Source of the DNA: Chelydra serpentina
Lineage: Eukaryota; Chordata; Testudines; Chelydridae
Length of the DNA: 64,000 nucleotides
NCBI GenBank assembly: GCA_037349315.1
Contig: JBAIAC010000004.1
Location: 28,213,001 to 28,277,000 of the forward strand
Direction: 5' to 3'
Positions within the stretch are counted from its first letter, which is position 1; each line of letters opens with the position of its first letter. The translations under genes and the position numbers were made by a program. Below, piece after piece: positions 23,640 to 36,400 of this stretch. Under the pieces are notes generated by a model that worked only from the letters and a program-made list of their open reading frames with translations, did not search any database and had not been told where the DNA came from.

Positions 23640-23785
23640 GATGGAGATAGGAACCTACCGGGATTTTCAAAAGTGCCTACGTACCTAACATCCATTGAAC
23701 GCAATAGGGAGGCATTTTGGAAATCCTAGTAGGCACCTAATCTGCGTCTTTAGTTGCCTAAATTCCTTTAAAAACTGGCCCTTTG
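23640..23785. repeat. dispersed repeat (TAGGCACCTAA type)
   Basis: GATTTTCAAAAGTGCCTACG, then AGGCACCTAATCTGCG and TTTAAAAACTGGCCC parallel the copy at 10,239-10,424. Confidence 0.5.
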
Positions 23786-26700
23786 TCCTTTTCAATTTAA
23801 GCTTTTTTTATTATTAAAAAACCTTGTTTTTCTGATTTGTTCTAATCTGCCTTAAATTTACGGTAACCCTGAATATGTAATTTTTAAATTGGTAGCTGAT
23901 TTTGTAGCTCTATTTTGCTAAAACATTAAACAAATTAGCTTGGTTTTTTGTTTTGTTTTTTAAAAAAAGTTGATGGGGGAAAAGCTCTCTGGCCCAATTC
24001 TGCATAAATCCCAGCAATATTCATGGAGGCATCCTATGCACTAGAATGCAGCACAATGGATCTTGATGGATATAAGTGAACTATAGAAGCATTTCAAAAA
24101 TTAGTTCTCATGGGACTCTGCAACAGTTTGAATCACCTGCTTGCTGTTAGCATAAATTGTATCTTACTTAGTTTAAAATGAATTCTGCTATTATATGACT
24201 ACAATCCCATGATGTTCAATTGCCAGTTTTATATTCCACAGAATACTGAGCTAATGCAAATGGCTTTTCTAATTTGTACTTTCCCCACTTATTTTCATTA
24301 CAGACAAGCAATTTCTGAGAGTATTGTTCTGCACCTGACCAGAATACAAATACTTTTAAAATGCTCTTAAGGTTAATAAACACTCCAATCTCATAAAAAA
24401 AGCGATTCCCTATTTACAGCATTTCCTACGATATATGGTTAGTCATTACCCTAGTGAGCCGATAGTTTAGGCCTTTTCTTCAGCAGATAGGAGATGATGC
24501 ATTTGTCTTTTTACCTTGGTGAAGATTGGGATTTTGATTACTAAATGTTAATGCTGGTAAATATAAGCCCCAGCAAGAGAAAGCAAAAAGTCAGTATCTG
24601 TGCATGTACTCCCATGGATTATTAAAGTACATTTCTGACAAAGGAAGTTAACAAGCAATGAAGTTTGAGGATTCACATTCATACGTGCATTTTTTTTAAA
24701 CAGTTGCACATTTAAGTTTGGCAAAAGTGAGCCTAAGGTGTAGGTAAAATATACGGTATAATTGTATACCTTTAACACCTGTCTTGAACAAACATCTATA
24801 TTTTAAAAATATCACATTTTGAGTATAAAAGCTAGACTATAAATGATTATACAGTAAATTCAATACTCTGAAAAAGTGGAAAACAGTATTGTTACTTTTA
24901 AGTTTGCATTTTATATAGAAAAGTTACAGCAAACTACTTGTCAAATGACATTTCCCAACGTGGAATGCCATGCGGGCCATATTAGATTAGATATGGCACC
25001 TTCTGAAATCAAGTTTTGTTGTTGTTGTTTTTAAAACCAATTCACTATGAAGAGATTAATTCATTTACAGTTTATGTATTTCAGAATCTAATCACACACT
25101 TTGCTGAGAAGGCAATTCCGCTGGGAAAGTAAAGTCTGTAGCGAAAGATTAAAATAAAGGCACTAAAGTTTCCACAACTAACACTCAAGCTACTTTAAAA
25201 TCCGTCTATTTCTGAAGAGGAATTAAGTGGTTATGAGAGTTACCTAAAACTAGTCTCACCTTCCTTCCAAAACTTAAACTGTGCTTGAGAAATACCTGGC
25301 TTCTCATACCAAAGGAATTTCACTGTACAGTTCCCATCACTTAAAGGCAGAGTTACTAACTGAAGACCGTCCTTAACCAGATATAATTGTTACAAGCAAA
25401 AACTCACTAGGTGCAGCCACTATAGTTAAGTTAAAGAAGTCAAATCTAAGGTTATGCATATCAATCTCTCACCACTTTGTCTGAATAATCTTTGTAGTTA
25501 GCTATACACGATAAATCTTATTTATGCAATGTTTTATACAGGAGAGATTCTGATGCACAGTTTGATGGATAGTTTCCTATCTTGGCTTAAAAAAATTAAT
25601 AATTTCTTTCTCACGAGGCTTTTTATGCAAATAGACTGCCGTCCAAAAGTGCAGAAAAGGTGTATTTCAATGTACAATCATTTAGTTTTTCAATCTGGAA
25701 CAGACAGCTAAAGGAAAAATTCCCAACATGTGGTGTCACAGCAAGTTATTAAGAGAGGGAAGGAGAAAGAAAACTAACTTTAGTAGCATACTGGTCCATG
25801 TTTGTTTGTTTTCCCTCAATGAAAGATGTAAAATATGACTACTATGTTAAAAAAACTATTCTGCAGTCTTCAATGGAAAAGCTTTTTTACATCTTCTACA
25901 ATTCAGAGGAACTTTAAAAAAAGCTAACCAGTTAGTTTCTAATACATGTAAAAACAAAATAAAGTCACCCTTCTTATAGTAAAAACAAAAACCAAAACAA
26001 AAGATTTTTAGCAGTGGCAGCTGTGTCCTACTGGGAAAGTTTAAGCATCAATTTAGGCACTTCTCTGGTTCATTAACACAATCCAAAGTAAAGCTATAAA
26101 CACTGAAATGTTGTGCTCTTAAAAATCAGTCTAGTCAAGCAACACAAAATAATGCAAAAATGTGACATTTTTGGCAGCTTATTTCTTCCCTTCCCCAATA
26201 TTACCAGTTGTCCAAGTACATTTTATTTTGTAGCTTCTTTGGCACTTAAATATCAGATTGCTCAAGCCATACAAGCTAAAACAAAAATGCTAAGCCTTGG
26301 ACAATAAAGAAATTGTTTTAAAATTTCTTTATGGTTGTATAAAAAGGGCACTTCAGTAGTGACATAATAGGGAAAAGCTTGCTTTCTTTTTAAATATTGC
26401 ACTTTTCTTTTGTTCACACACATTAATGCATAGAAACACAATTTTAGCTTTGTATATTAAAGTGTTCAGACACTATCAATGAAAAAAATTCTAGGAAATA
26501 AATTTCTATAACCTACTAGGAAAAGAACAGGTATGATAGCCTTCCTTTGCTTTACTTAATTAAAAAATGCACTGGAGAAAGGAGTGCAAAAATTTTTTTT
26601 TTGGTCAGTCTCTGTATTACATTTACAGGCGCCAACTAGGTGAACTTGCAAGCAACACTATGATGAGCATGTATGCTGTAAAGAAGATTGAGGGTGACTG

Positions 26701-27405
26701 TCAGTAAGACAAGATTATCCATGATTGAACCATAATATGTACAACTGAAATGGATAATTGTGAAACCTCTTTTTTTGGAAAGAGGAAAGGAAAAAAATAA
26801 CTGAATTTTGCATTTCAGTAGCATGCTGTAGAATTTATCATGATTAATGTCACATTAAGAAGTTGACAATGTTGGCATTATATTTCACATCATCTTCAAT
26901 TGCTGTAGTAAAACAGTGCCTGACAAGTAGTCTCCAGGAGATAAAGGATCCAGTAGCCAGTTCAGTTTAATACATCACATGCTTCTCTCTACTAGTGTTA
27001 GGACATTGCATTAAGATCTCTTAGAACATCCAAAAAACCTTTGCTGAATTCCACTAATCTGAAAAATGATTGCTTGAAAAGATAAACACTTTTTTCCTGT
27101 GTTTAAGAACAAAGCGCTAGAGTTGAGTATAACAAAACTAGTTATAGGACTTTGACCAGTATCGTGAAATCCAACCAGAAAAAGTAGTGCTCTTCAGTGT
27201 TATTTTTGCTATCATTAGTAATGTTAAGCATCAAGAAAATAAAACACGTCATTGCACATTACAGCCGCCAAAAACACGGCTAAACTTTGACACTAGAGAA
27301 TTGAGTAACTTGATGCTACATCACATACAGCTTCTGGTGTGTATCTATTTCAAAAAGGTCTTTACATATCAATTAAACTTCCTTCGCCCCCTCCGAATTG
27401 ATACT

Positions 27406-27492
27406 TCAGGTCAAGTGACGAGTTATGGCACGAAGGGCATATAGAAGTTCTGCTTGCATACGGGCTTCCATTAAAAGAAGATTTACGTGGAC
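27406..27492 (-). CDS. SESN3: SESN3 exon 10 coding part, with stop codon
   Basis: 28 codons ([20 protein letters not shown] to RHLT) followed by TGA. This is the invariant C-terminal helix of sestrins. The acceptor is TTTAAATAG before GTC. The exon continues into the 3'UTR. Confidence 0.96.
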   Translation of the reverse strand, partial: VHVNLLLMEARMQAELLYALRAITRHLT

Positions 27493-30400
27493 CTATTTAA
27501 AATGGAAAAAAAATTAGTCATTTAGTTCACTATTACATATCAACAAGCAGAGGAGTTTAACCACTTAATTACCTTACAGATTTAGATTGTTGTGCCAAAT
27601 GAAAATAGCCGCTTCTCTCTACATTCTAGTGCCACGTATTAGACCAGGAGTGGGCAAACTTTTCAGCCCGAGGGCCACATCAGGGTGGGGAAATTATATG
27701 CAGTGCCGGGGCAGGGGGTTAGGGTGCGAGAGGAAGTGTGGGAGGCGGTGCGGTGAGCAGGAAGGGGCTCAGGGCAAAGGGTTGAGGCAGAGGAGGAGTG
27801 TGGGGTGCATGAGGGGGCTCAGGGCAGGGGTGTAGGAGGGATGTGGGGTGCAGCAGGGGGCTCAGGGCAGGGGGTTGGGGTGCAGGAGAGGCACAGCAGG
27901 GGGCTCAGGGCAGGGAGTTGGGTGCGGGGTGCAGGAGGGGTTTGGACTCCGGGGCGGCAGCAGCACACACGCAGCAGCCAGGGCACGCTCCCTGTTGGTT
28001 CCCTGTTTCCGGCCAACGGGAGCTTCGGGGGAGGTACCCACAGGCAAGAGCAGCGCACAGAGCCCTCTGCCCCCCCACCCTCTAGGGGCCAGAGGGACAT
28101 GGTGCTAGCCGCTTCCTGGAGCAGTGGGTGGCAATCCCGCGGGCCAGATCCAAAGCTTCGAGGGGCTGGATCCGGCCCACGGGCTGTAGTTTGCCCACCC
28201 CTGTACTAGACTGAAGTGTTGCCATTTCTTCTCCAGATGGCTATCTAATATGCCTATTTTATATGACGTTCTGGACTCCCAGAGGTAACAAGCCTTAATT
28301 ACTGCTTTAAGCAGTGTTCCATCTGCTTTAACAGAAGTCACAGCAAAACAATGCTGTACAGTAACGGAAATCATGACAGAAGACTTTCCTTTCACCATGA
28401 CTATGAGCATTATACTCGGAGGACTAGATTTCTGTTATCAGTGTTATATAAATCAATCCACATGCCACACACCCTATGTACTATATGAAGTCAACTGTCA
28501 AATAACTTCAACCTCAGGGATGGCAAATTACTCCAATGAAGACTAAGGCTGGTTTCAGAATGACATTTACTTAACAACAAGGAATAGAAATGCACATATC
28601 GTTGCCCACTGCTTTAGCATCTGGCTTTACTGCACAACTGTCTCAGGAACTTCTAGCAGCACAATGTCTCCTGGTACAATGCTGGGGCACTGGCCCAGAT
28701 ACCAATTTAAGAGCGAAGAATACCATCTACTGAATCCCCCACCCACATCATTCCTTGCAACTTCTAGGGGATATTATGAGACCATAACAGTTATAAAATA
28801 AAGGAAGATCAACAATAGCTTTATCCTATCTTATCTATTACAGGCCTTTAAGAAAGCCTGCTTGTATTGAAGATCTAATCATCATGATTGGAGGCATCTA
28901 TAGTAGTTTAGAGAAAGATGTACAGATTAGAGAAAGGACAAATAACGGGCATTATTGTGGTCATCTCAGGAGTGCGATTTTTATGTCATTCCTGTTTATT
29001 GTATCATGCACAAGACACAGTGGCCACAGGCGCAATAAGATAATTTGTATGCCACTCATACTAAAAAGGCATACAAGTATTATCAATGCTTGGTAGTTAA
29101 CTTTAAAATAGTGTGTATGTATATACACACACACACAGATGTATATATAAACGATGCATTTACCACTGAAAAGCAGCGTAGATGCAAGTTAATTTATCTT
29201 CTCTATAAGAATCAAGAAGTATCAGAACAGTTGACTACTTCACTATTTCCAAATCTGCCCATTTTTCTATATGCAGACCTATGGATCTAGCTTCATGTAG
29301 GAGTCAATAGAGACTGCCCAGAGTCCACATTAAAAAAACGTTTTTGCAACAGTGAAATTTAACATTCATTGAACTAACTTGTATGGCTCTACTGAACAGT
29401 ACTTAATAAAGAAAGCTTAAAGAATTAACTTGTCAAGGTTAACTCTAGTACACACACCCTTTTGCAAGCCACCTTATTATTTGCATTGTTTACATAGCAC
29501 AGGGCCTCGTGTGTAATGTTTGGCTAAGAAACACTTACCTTCTCTGAGTGCTTGAACTGACGCCAGTAACTATCGTACATGCGCTTGGTAGTTCTCTCTG
29601 GGTAGCAGGTCACTGTCTTAATGTAAACCTTCAGGCTGCGTTCAAGTAACTGATTAACTTCCCCATAATCATAATCATCATACCTAAGCAAAAAAAGGCA
29701 GACTGAATATTTTTTCTGGACCCACATGGCTTTTTAAATTGTGAAGCTACATGTATTTATGAACTGAAATACTCGAAGGAGTGGTTACTTATCTCATATA
29801 GTCACTGGAGTTGTTGGAGATGTGTTACCCTATGGGTGCTCCATGTCAGGACATGCGCATGCCTGTGCACTTTTTATAGGAGATTTTGCAAGCTCTATCC
29901 ACGAGTCCATGCTTGCACCCCAGACACCCTCATGCTCTGGTATGAGGGCATATGGGGAGGGGGCAGCAGACCCGCCGCCAGGCCAGTTCCTTCTCAACCA
30001 TGGAAGTCCAGTGAAAGACTGAGGCAGAGGGGAAGAAGGGTGGGAAGTAGAACACATCTTAAAGAACTCCAGTTAGGTTCCAGTAACTTCTCCTGTTTCA
30101 CGTAGCATCCCTATGGGTGTTCCACATCAGAAAATTCATGAGCAGTACCTCATTTATGGAGGAAAGTGCTGAAGAGGCAGATTCAATAGAACAGCATCAC
30201 TGAAGCAACTGCAGCTCTGGAAGTCGATACAAGAGCACAGTGCTGGGAAAACGTGTGCACTGAAGATCAGGTGGCTGCCCTGCAGCAGTGGTGTAGCCAG
30301 GTTTAAGGGGGGAGCGGAGCGGAGCTAAAAAAGGCACCTCCCCTTGTACTCACCCGGCGGCGCGCTCCAGCTGTTCGGCGCAACACTTCGGCGGTGGGTC

Positions 30401-33400
30401 CAGTCCCTTCACTCGCTCCAGGTCTTCGGTGGTACCTGCTACCGAAGTGCCGCCAAAGACCTGGAGCAAGTGAAGGACCCGCCAGAGAAAAAGGTGCCGC
30501 TTCTGCTCAGTGGGGGAGCGGCCGCTACCTCCGCTCCCCCCCGGCTATGCTACTGCCCTGCAGATGTCAAGGATAGGTGTGTTTTTCAGTATGGCTACAA
30601 AGGTAGACTGAGCCCCGGTGGAATGAGCAATAACTCTCGGTGTATGTGTGTGTGGAAATCGTACCTCTCGTGTTCTGCAATTGAGATGCAAAAGCCTGGG
30701 TGAAGCCCTAAAGGGCCTAGTCCTATATAGGTAAAAAGCAAGGACTCTTCTTACATTCAGTATATGGAGGCTTGTTCCTCCTCTCGAGCAGTGAGGCTTG
30801 AGATAAACACCAGCAGGTGAATCTCAATGTGTAATTCTGGAAAACTGTAGTAGGAAGAGAGGGTGTGGTCGTAGTGCCACCTTGTTCAACAGAACACTGT
30901 GTATAGTGAGGTCAGCCACGAAGGTTCCAAGCCGTCCTGCCCCCTGACTCAGGTGATGGCTATGAGGAATGAGATCTTAAGGGATAGATCAATATTTGCC
31001 ATAGGTTCAACTGGGTGTTTTTTCAGTGCATTGAGAGCTAAGTTGAGGTCCTATGATGGAGTTGGTTCCTTGACAGAAGGGAAAATGTTGAACAGGCCTC
31101 TGATAAAACTTCATAGTGATTGGGTGGGTGAAGACTGAAAACCCCTTGATGGGGAGTGAAAATCTGTGACAGCAACTAGGTGAACTTCCATGGAACCCAG
31201 CAATAATCCTGTGGCTTTTAAATTGAACAGGTAATAAGAGAATGGGCATTACACGGGACTTGAAAGGCAGTATACATTGGTAATTGCACCAAGTCTGGAA
31301 GCATTTCCACTTCTGCAGGTAAGTTTTCCTCGTTGTGGGTTTTCTGCTATGAAGCAGTACTGTTTGTACCACAGAGAAGCAGTCTTGTTCCACACCAGAC
31401 AGCCATATAATAGCCACGCCCTGAGGTCAACTGTTGACAGGTTCGGGTGGGTGAGGGATCCCAACTTCTGGGTGACAAGATTTGTGGTCAGGGAAGAGGC
31501 AATCGCCGGGACATGCAAACCAGATCTGGGAACCACACCTGGCTCATCCAAGACTGCTATGGAGGACGGCTACTAATTTTTCTTGTTTCAGTTTGTTCAA
31601 TGCAGTGCGGGAGTCAGCTGATAAATGAACAGCAATATGTGAGGCCAAGGAATGACTAGGCCATCTTCTGTGGGGTTGCAACCATGCCCTTCCCTTGAGC
31701 ATAACTGTGCACTTCATATTAGATGGAGTCACAAAGATTTGTGGATAACACTAAGTAAGACATCTCCTGGAATACCTTATTCAGCTCTCACTTGTGGTTG
31801 ATGCTGAAATGCCTTATGAGGGAGTCCACCACTGGTTCTGCAGTCCTGATAGTTAAACTACTGATATCTATATGTGGTGTAATACACACCAGTTCCACAG
31901 TTTTATGGATTTGGTGCACAAGGATTGGGATCTTGCTCCTCCTTTATGACTGATATAATATGTTGCTGTTCTGTTGTCCAATACTATTCTGATTGGATGG
32001 CCCCTGACATTGGTTAGGAAGTATTGGGATGCGTAACAAACCACTCTGAGATCTAATACATTGATATGGAGGATCACCTCCTGAGGGGTTAATTTGCCCT
32101 GGGTTAGAAGGTTTTGGAAGTGTGCACCCCAGCCTATCAAGGAAGCATCTATCATGAATCTTTGGGGGGAGGCGGCTGTAAGAAAGGGACTCCCATGCAC
32201 ACCTTTTGTGGATCCTTCCACCAACTTAGAGAATCAAGGCACCTCTGAGGAACAGATACCTGCTTGGATAGACCATGCTTGTTGGAGGTTTAACCTGTTC
32301 TCAGCCAGGCCTGAAGACACCAGGAGTGCAGTCTTGCTAAGGGTGTCACAAACGTACAAGCTGCAACATAGCACAGAAGTAGTAGGCAAGCCCTTGCTAT
32401 TGTTTGTGGGCTCTATTGTATTGTTGAGACGAGGCTCGACATAGGGCAAATCTGTCCTGAGGCAAATACGCTCTGGCAGTAGAGGAGTACAGAGTGGCTC
32501 CGATGAAGTCTAGTCATTGAGTGGGTATGAGAACAGACTTTTCCACATTGAGGCTGAAGCCCAATCAATGGACCAGATATAGGGCTGTGCATAAGATAGT
32601 GGGGGAGGCAAAATAAGAGAAGAGGGTTACACTCCCTCCCCCACAAAAAAGTACAAACAGTGCTAAAAAAACAAAAATCAAGAATATACTGAGAAAAGAA
32701 AGGATTGTGTGTAAGAGAGGTAGCAAGCTGCGTAGCTAGCTAACGGACACAGCGATGTTCCACCTTAGGCCATAGGTGGTTGAGAAGGAACTGGAGTTGC
32801 AGTGGGTCTGCCCCCTACCTACCTACCCCCATACAGAGCATGAAAGTGTCTGGGGAACAGGCATGGACCCAGGACACTGCTGACAAATCACTGATCAACA
32901 GCAAATGTGCCTTTGCACCTCCTGACGTGGATACCCCATAGGGACACTACTCAAAGAAGAACAAAAGTTACTCAGTTCCTAAGAGCCTTTTAAATAATGT
33001 GGTATTTCCTTTTTTCTGAACTAACAATGTTGTCCATGAGTTCAGAGAAGACAGATTTCTGTAAAAATATCAATACTAATTTATTTGATTCTGTAATACC
33101 AACTTTTTTTAAATAGAGAGATTAAATTATACTACCCCCAGTATTTGTACCAATTTCACTGCAGAAAACAAATTTAAAAGCCACAAAGACCAATTTTAAA
33201 ACACTGCTTTAGTGTGATCAAAATCTAATGTATTCCTGTTCCAAAGTAAATATATTTTGCTTACATGCTTCCCAATACACTTAGACAGGTCAATTTGTTA
33301 CATACCTAATTCCAAACATACAGTGAACATAGTTAAATAAAGCTCTTCTCAACATGGTTGTGTCAACATCTTCGTGTGTAGCCATAGTGTTGTATGTAAG

Positions 33401-36400
33401 GTTGTAGACCATCCGAAACTTCTCATCCAGGAGATGCCCAATATCAGAATAAAGCCTGTTCACAAGGGAGAAGCCATGATTTTCCCAGGTATAGTCCTGT
33501 AAGAGCACAAAGAAATACACCAGCGATGCATAAATATACAAATAGTGCCTTCCCCACCTGATCCTTCCTCTGGTTTCTCCCCCAGTAGAAGATATTGTTC
33601 TCGGTTTTGTTTCTCATTCTGCTTTATTAATGTATTAATTCCCCTGCGCGCCCCGCCACCCACAAAAGGGGGATTTTAATCAATACGTTTTCCCTGGTCA
33701 GTTCTGCTTTAGTCCTTAGGTCCTGCAGATTTGGTTCAGACTGGAAAATATTCACACGGATATTATTCAGAGACTGCTGCTTTGGAAAGCTCTGAGCCAG
33801 AGCAGAAGCATGGGGATGGTGTTGTTCCTTAGAGACATGACTTCACTCCTGCACCAATGACTAAGGAAAAGATTTAGCAGTTTGAAAAATGCTGCCAGCT
33901 GTGCCTGAGCCGCAAGACTTTCACAGGCTACTACTTCAAACGTAACCTCTTTGGGGCAGGGATTATTTTATCCTATATTCATCAAGTGCCTAGCACAATG
34001 AGGCCTTGCTCCATCACTGGGGCCTCCGGATGCTTCTGTAATACAATTGTTACACCAGAAGATCTGATTTGGGTAAAAGGTCTCACATTCTACCACCATT
34101 CAGCTATTAAACAGTTAAAGAAGTTAGCTATTCTGGAGAAGGTGACACTTTTGAAGTTGGAAGTCAGTAACTGAAAATCCTTGCCTGTAGGCAGAGACAT
34201 TTCAGTTTCAGTGCAACCTTCCATAAAGCTCTTCTGAAGCAGTGCTGTACATGCCTAATGTTGTCTCAAGTCAATGACAATTGTCAACCTTCTCCCAGGG
34301 GAGCCTTCTAAAGTTCATAGAAAGGTCAGCAGTATCTTTGATCTCAGACACAAACTTTGCCTTATCCTTGTCCACAATACACACCTAAGGCGGTGTTTGC
34401 GTCACCTCCCAAAACATGGTTTATTATACATGAAAAATTGCAGCATGAATTCATCCTGATCAGCACAGACTGTTGTAAATCTAAGGGCTTGTCAACACAG
34501 GGAGTTATTCAGGAATAGCTACTGTGCTTTAAATTCACACCCTATTTTAATCCAAATTAATTTTCAAGTGTAGACTAGCCCTAAGTATGTCTGCTGACTC
34601 CTTTGCTTTACCAAGGAATTTTTTTGCACCTAGTTTGGTTTGTCTGCAAGTGCTCGGACGTGGGTCAAGATTTTCCCGTAACTTGCAGTTTATTAATATT
34701 AGATTCCCAGATCAAACTGACGTTAGTCAGTGATCTGTTCTAAACATCTAGAGCGGTCCCTATTTTTTTTATTTGTATTGCAATAGTGCACAGGAGTCCT
34801 AGTCATGGATTAGGGCTCCACAGTGCTAGACACTGCATGGACATAACACAAAGATGTCCATTACATACACGTGTTCTGCTAACACAATAGAAGACCTTAT
34901 ACCCCCTGGCCTGAGGTTTACAATTAATAGAGGGTGGGCTAGTCACCCAAGTGAAGCGATGGAAGCCTCTTCATTTAAGATATTTAACAGCTGACTGAAC
35001 AAAATGCCACAAATATAAAAATATACCAGAAGGAGCAGTTATCTACTTGGGCTATGTCTACACTAAATACCACAGTGGCACAGCTGCAGCACTGCACTTC
35101 AGTAGAAACACACTACAGTGACCAGATAGGTTCCCCCATTGCTGTAGGTAATCCACCCTCCTGCGAGGCGGTAGCTAGGTTGAAAGAATTCTTCCATTGA
35201 TCTAGCGCGGTCTACACCAGGGGTTACGTTGGCTTAACTGTGTGTCTCAGGGGTGTGGCTTTTTCACCCTCCCCACCCCCCCCGAGGGATTTAGCAATGG
35301 CAATCTAACTTTTCAGTGTACACCAGCTCTTGATCCTCTGCTTGGACATGGACATTTAACAAGGATGTCCTGCTTCTACTACATCTTATTTTTCCAGTAG
35401 AGAGAGACTTAGGGCATGTCTGCATGAACACTTGCTGCACGGCAAGCTGGGCCATAAATCTACAGTACACCAAAGGGCACTAGGGAACTTTTAGCATGCA
35501 GGAGCACAGTCCACACAGACAGTTAATGCAAGGCATGCTGGTGTGCTATAGATTTGTGCCCCAGCTTTCTGCACAGCAAGTGTTCATGCAGACATGCCCT
35601 TAGAATGCGGGGGTTTAAAGTACCTGAGCTCGGAATGTTGGCAGATGTTCTTCTCCCCGCCTGGCAAAGTCTTTGTACCCAAAACCAGGATCTTCGATAT
35701 AGCGGGAGACATCCGACGTGGAAACCATTTCATCATCAAATGCTGAGAAGGACAGCAAAATGCTGTGTTTAAGACAAATAAGTATGGAGGCCGTTGTAGC
35801 CTTCTGATCCTCTCCCTCAACAAAGACTACAAGGCGCGCTGAACACAATATTTAAAGTTTGCAACTATTTCTGTGTACAAAGAAGAGGACAACATGTTGG
35901 TGAAGGAAGAGTATTGGGAGAATTGAAATTAATTTCCGTTCAGTTTATGATATTACGCTTGTGTACATTTGTCAAGGTCTAATTCATAGTAATTTGCTTG
36001 ATTTACTTTGCACCAGAGTTTCAATTTTTTATTCTTAATTTTGCAAATAAATATTTAAAATTTATTTTTACACTTCTCCCTTTTTCAGAGGTTTTCTAAA
36101 ACCCTTCATTGAAACAATGGGCAAGATGTTTTTAAACAGATTGCAGGGTGGGATGAGGGAGTGAGGTTAGTAACAAGAAATCCAGAGAAGGGGAAGATTG
36201 CAATAGTGAAGGTTTGAGATGACCTGGGAGTGGATCAATAATTTAGCTGTTAGAATTGGGAGGAAAAGTTCAATTTTGGAGATGAAGAAAGAAAGGTTAG
36301 GACTTAGTCATAGCTTGGTTGAAGGGATAGATATCAAAGATGACCCTAATGCTGCCTAGAGTGTTAGGAAGAATTAAGGTGTGACTCAATTAACGGTGAA

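Larger units (their letters stand above)
17170..27405 (-). other. SESN3: inferred 3'UTR of SESN3 (about 10 kb)
   Basis: Below the stop codon the sequence is AT-rich, without long ORFs, and has few interspersed repeats compared with the introns and the flank. It runs without an obvious break to a good poly(A) signal near 17,195. Mammalian SESN3 is remembered as having a multi-kilobase 3'UTR, which fits. Internal TTTATT motifs on the plus strand could give shorter isoforms. Insertions inside are a tRNA-type SINE (18,268-18,478), the hAT foldback (18,496-20,115) and two fragments of dispersed repeats (22,160-22,262 and 23,640-23,785). Transcript data would be needed to fix the end. Confidence 0.6.
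29778..32977 (-). mobile_element. DIRS-like retroelement remnant
   Basis: The ends are related in inverted orientation: ATGTGTTACCCTATGGGTGC on the left matches the reverse complement of ATACCCCATAGGGACACTAC on the right. In minus orientation the order is reverse-transcriptase remnant (about 32,560-32,234), RNase H (32,224-31,868) and a tyrosine-recombinase-type segment (31,417-31,007), as in DIRS1-like elements. Frames are broken. A hAT element is nested at 30,286. Confidence 0.78.

Noticed and set aside
27805..28209. 134-codon Gly/Arg-rich ORF
   Set aside because: It reads the G-rich minisatellite within a hAT element; the periodic composition explains the lack of stops.
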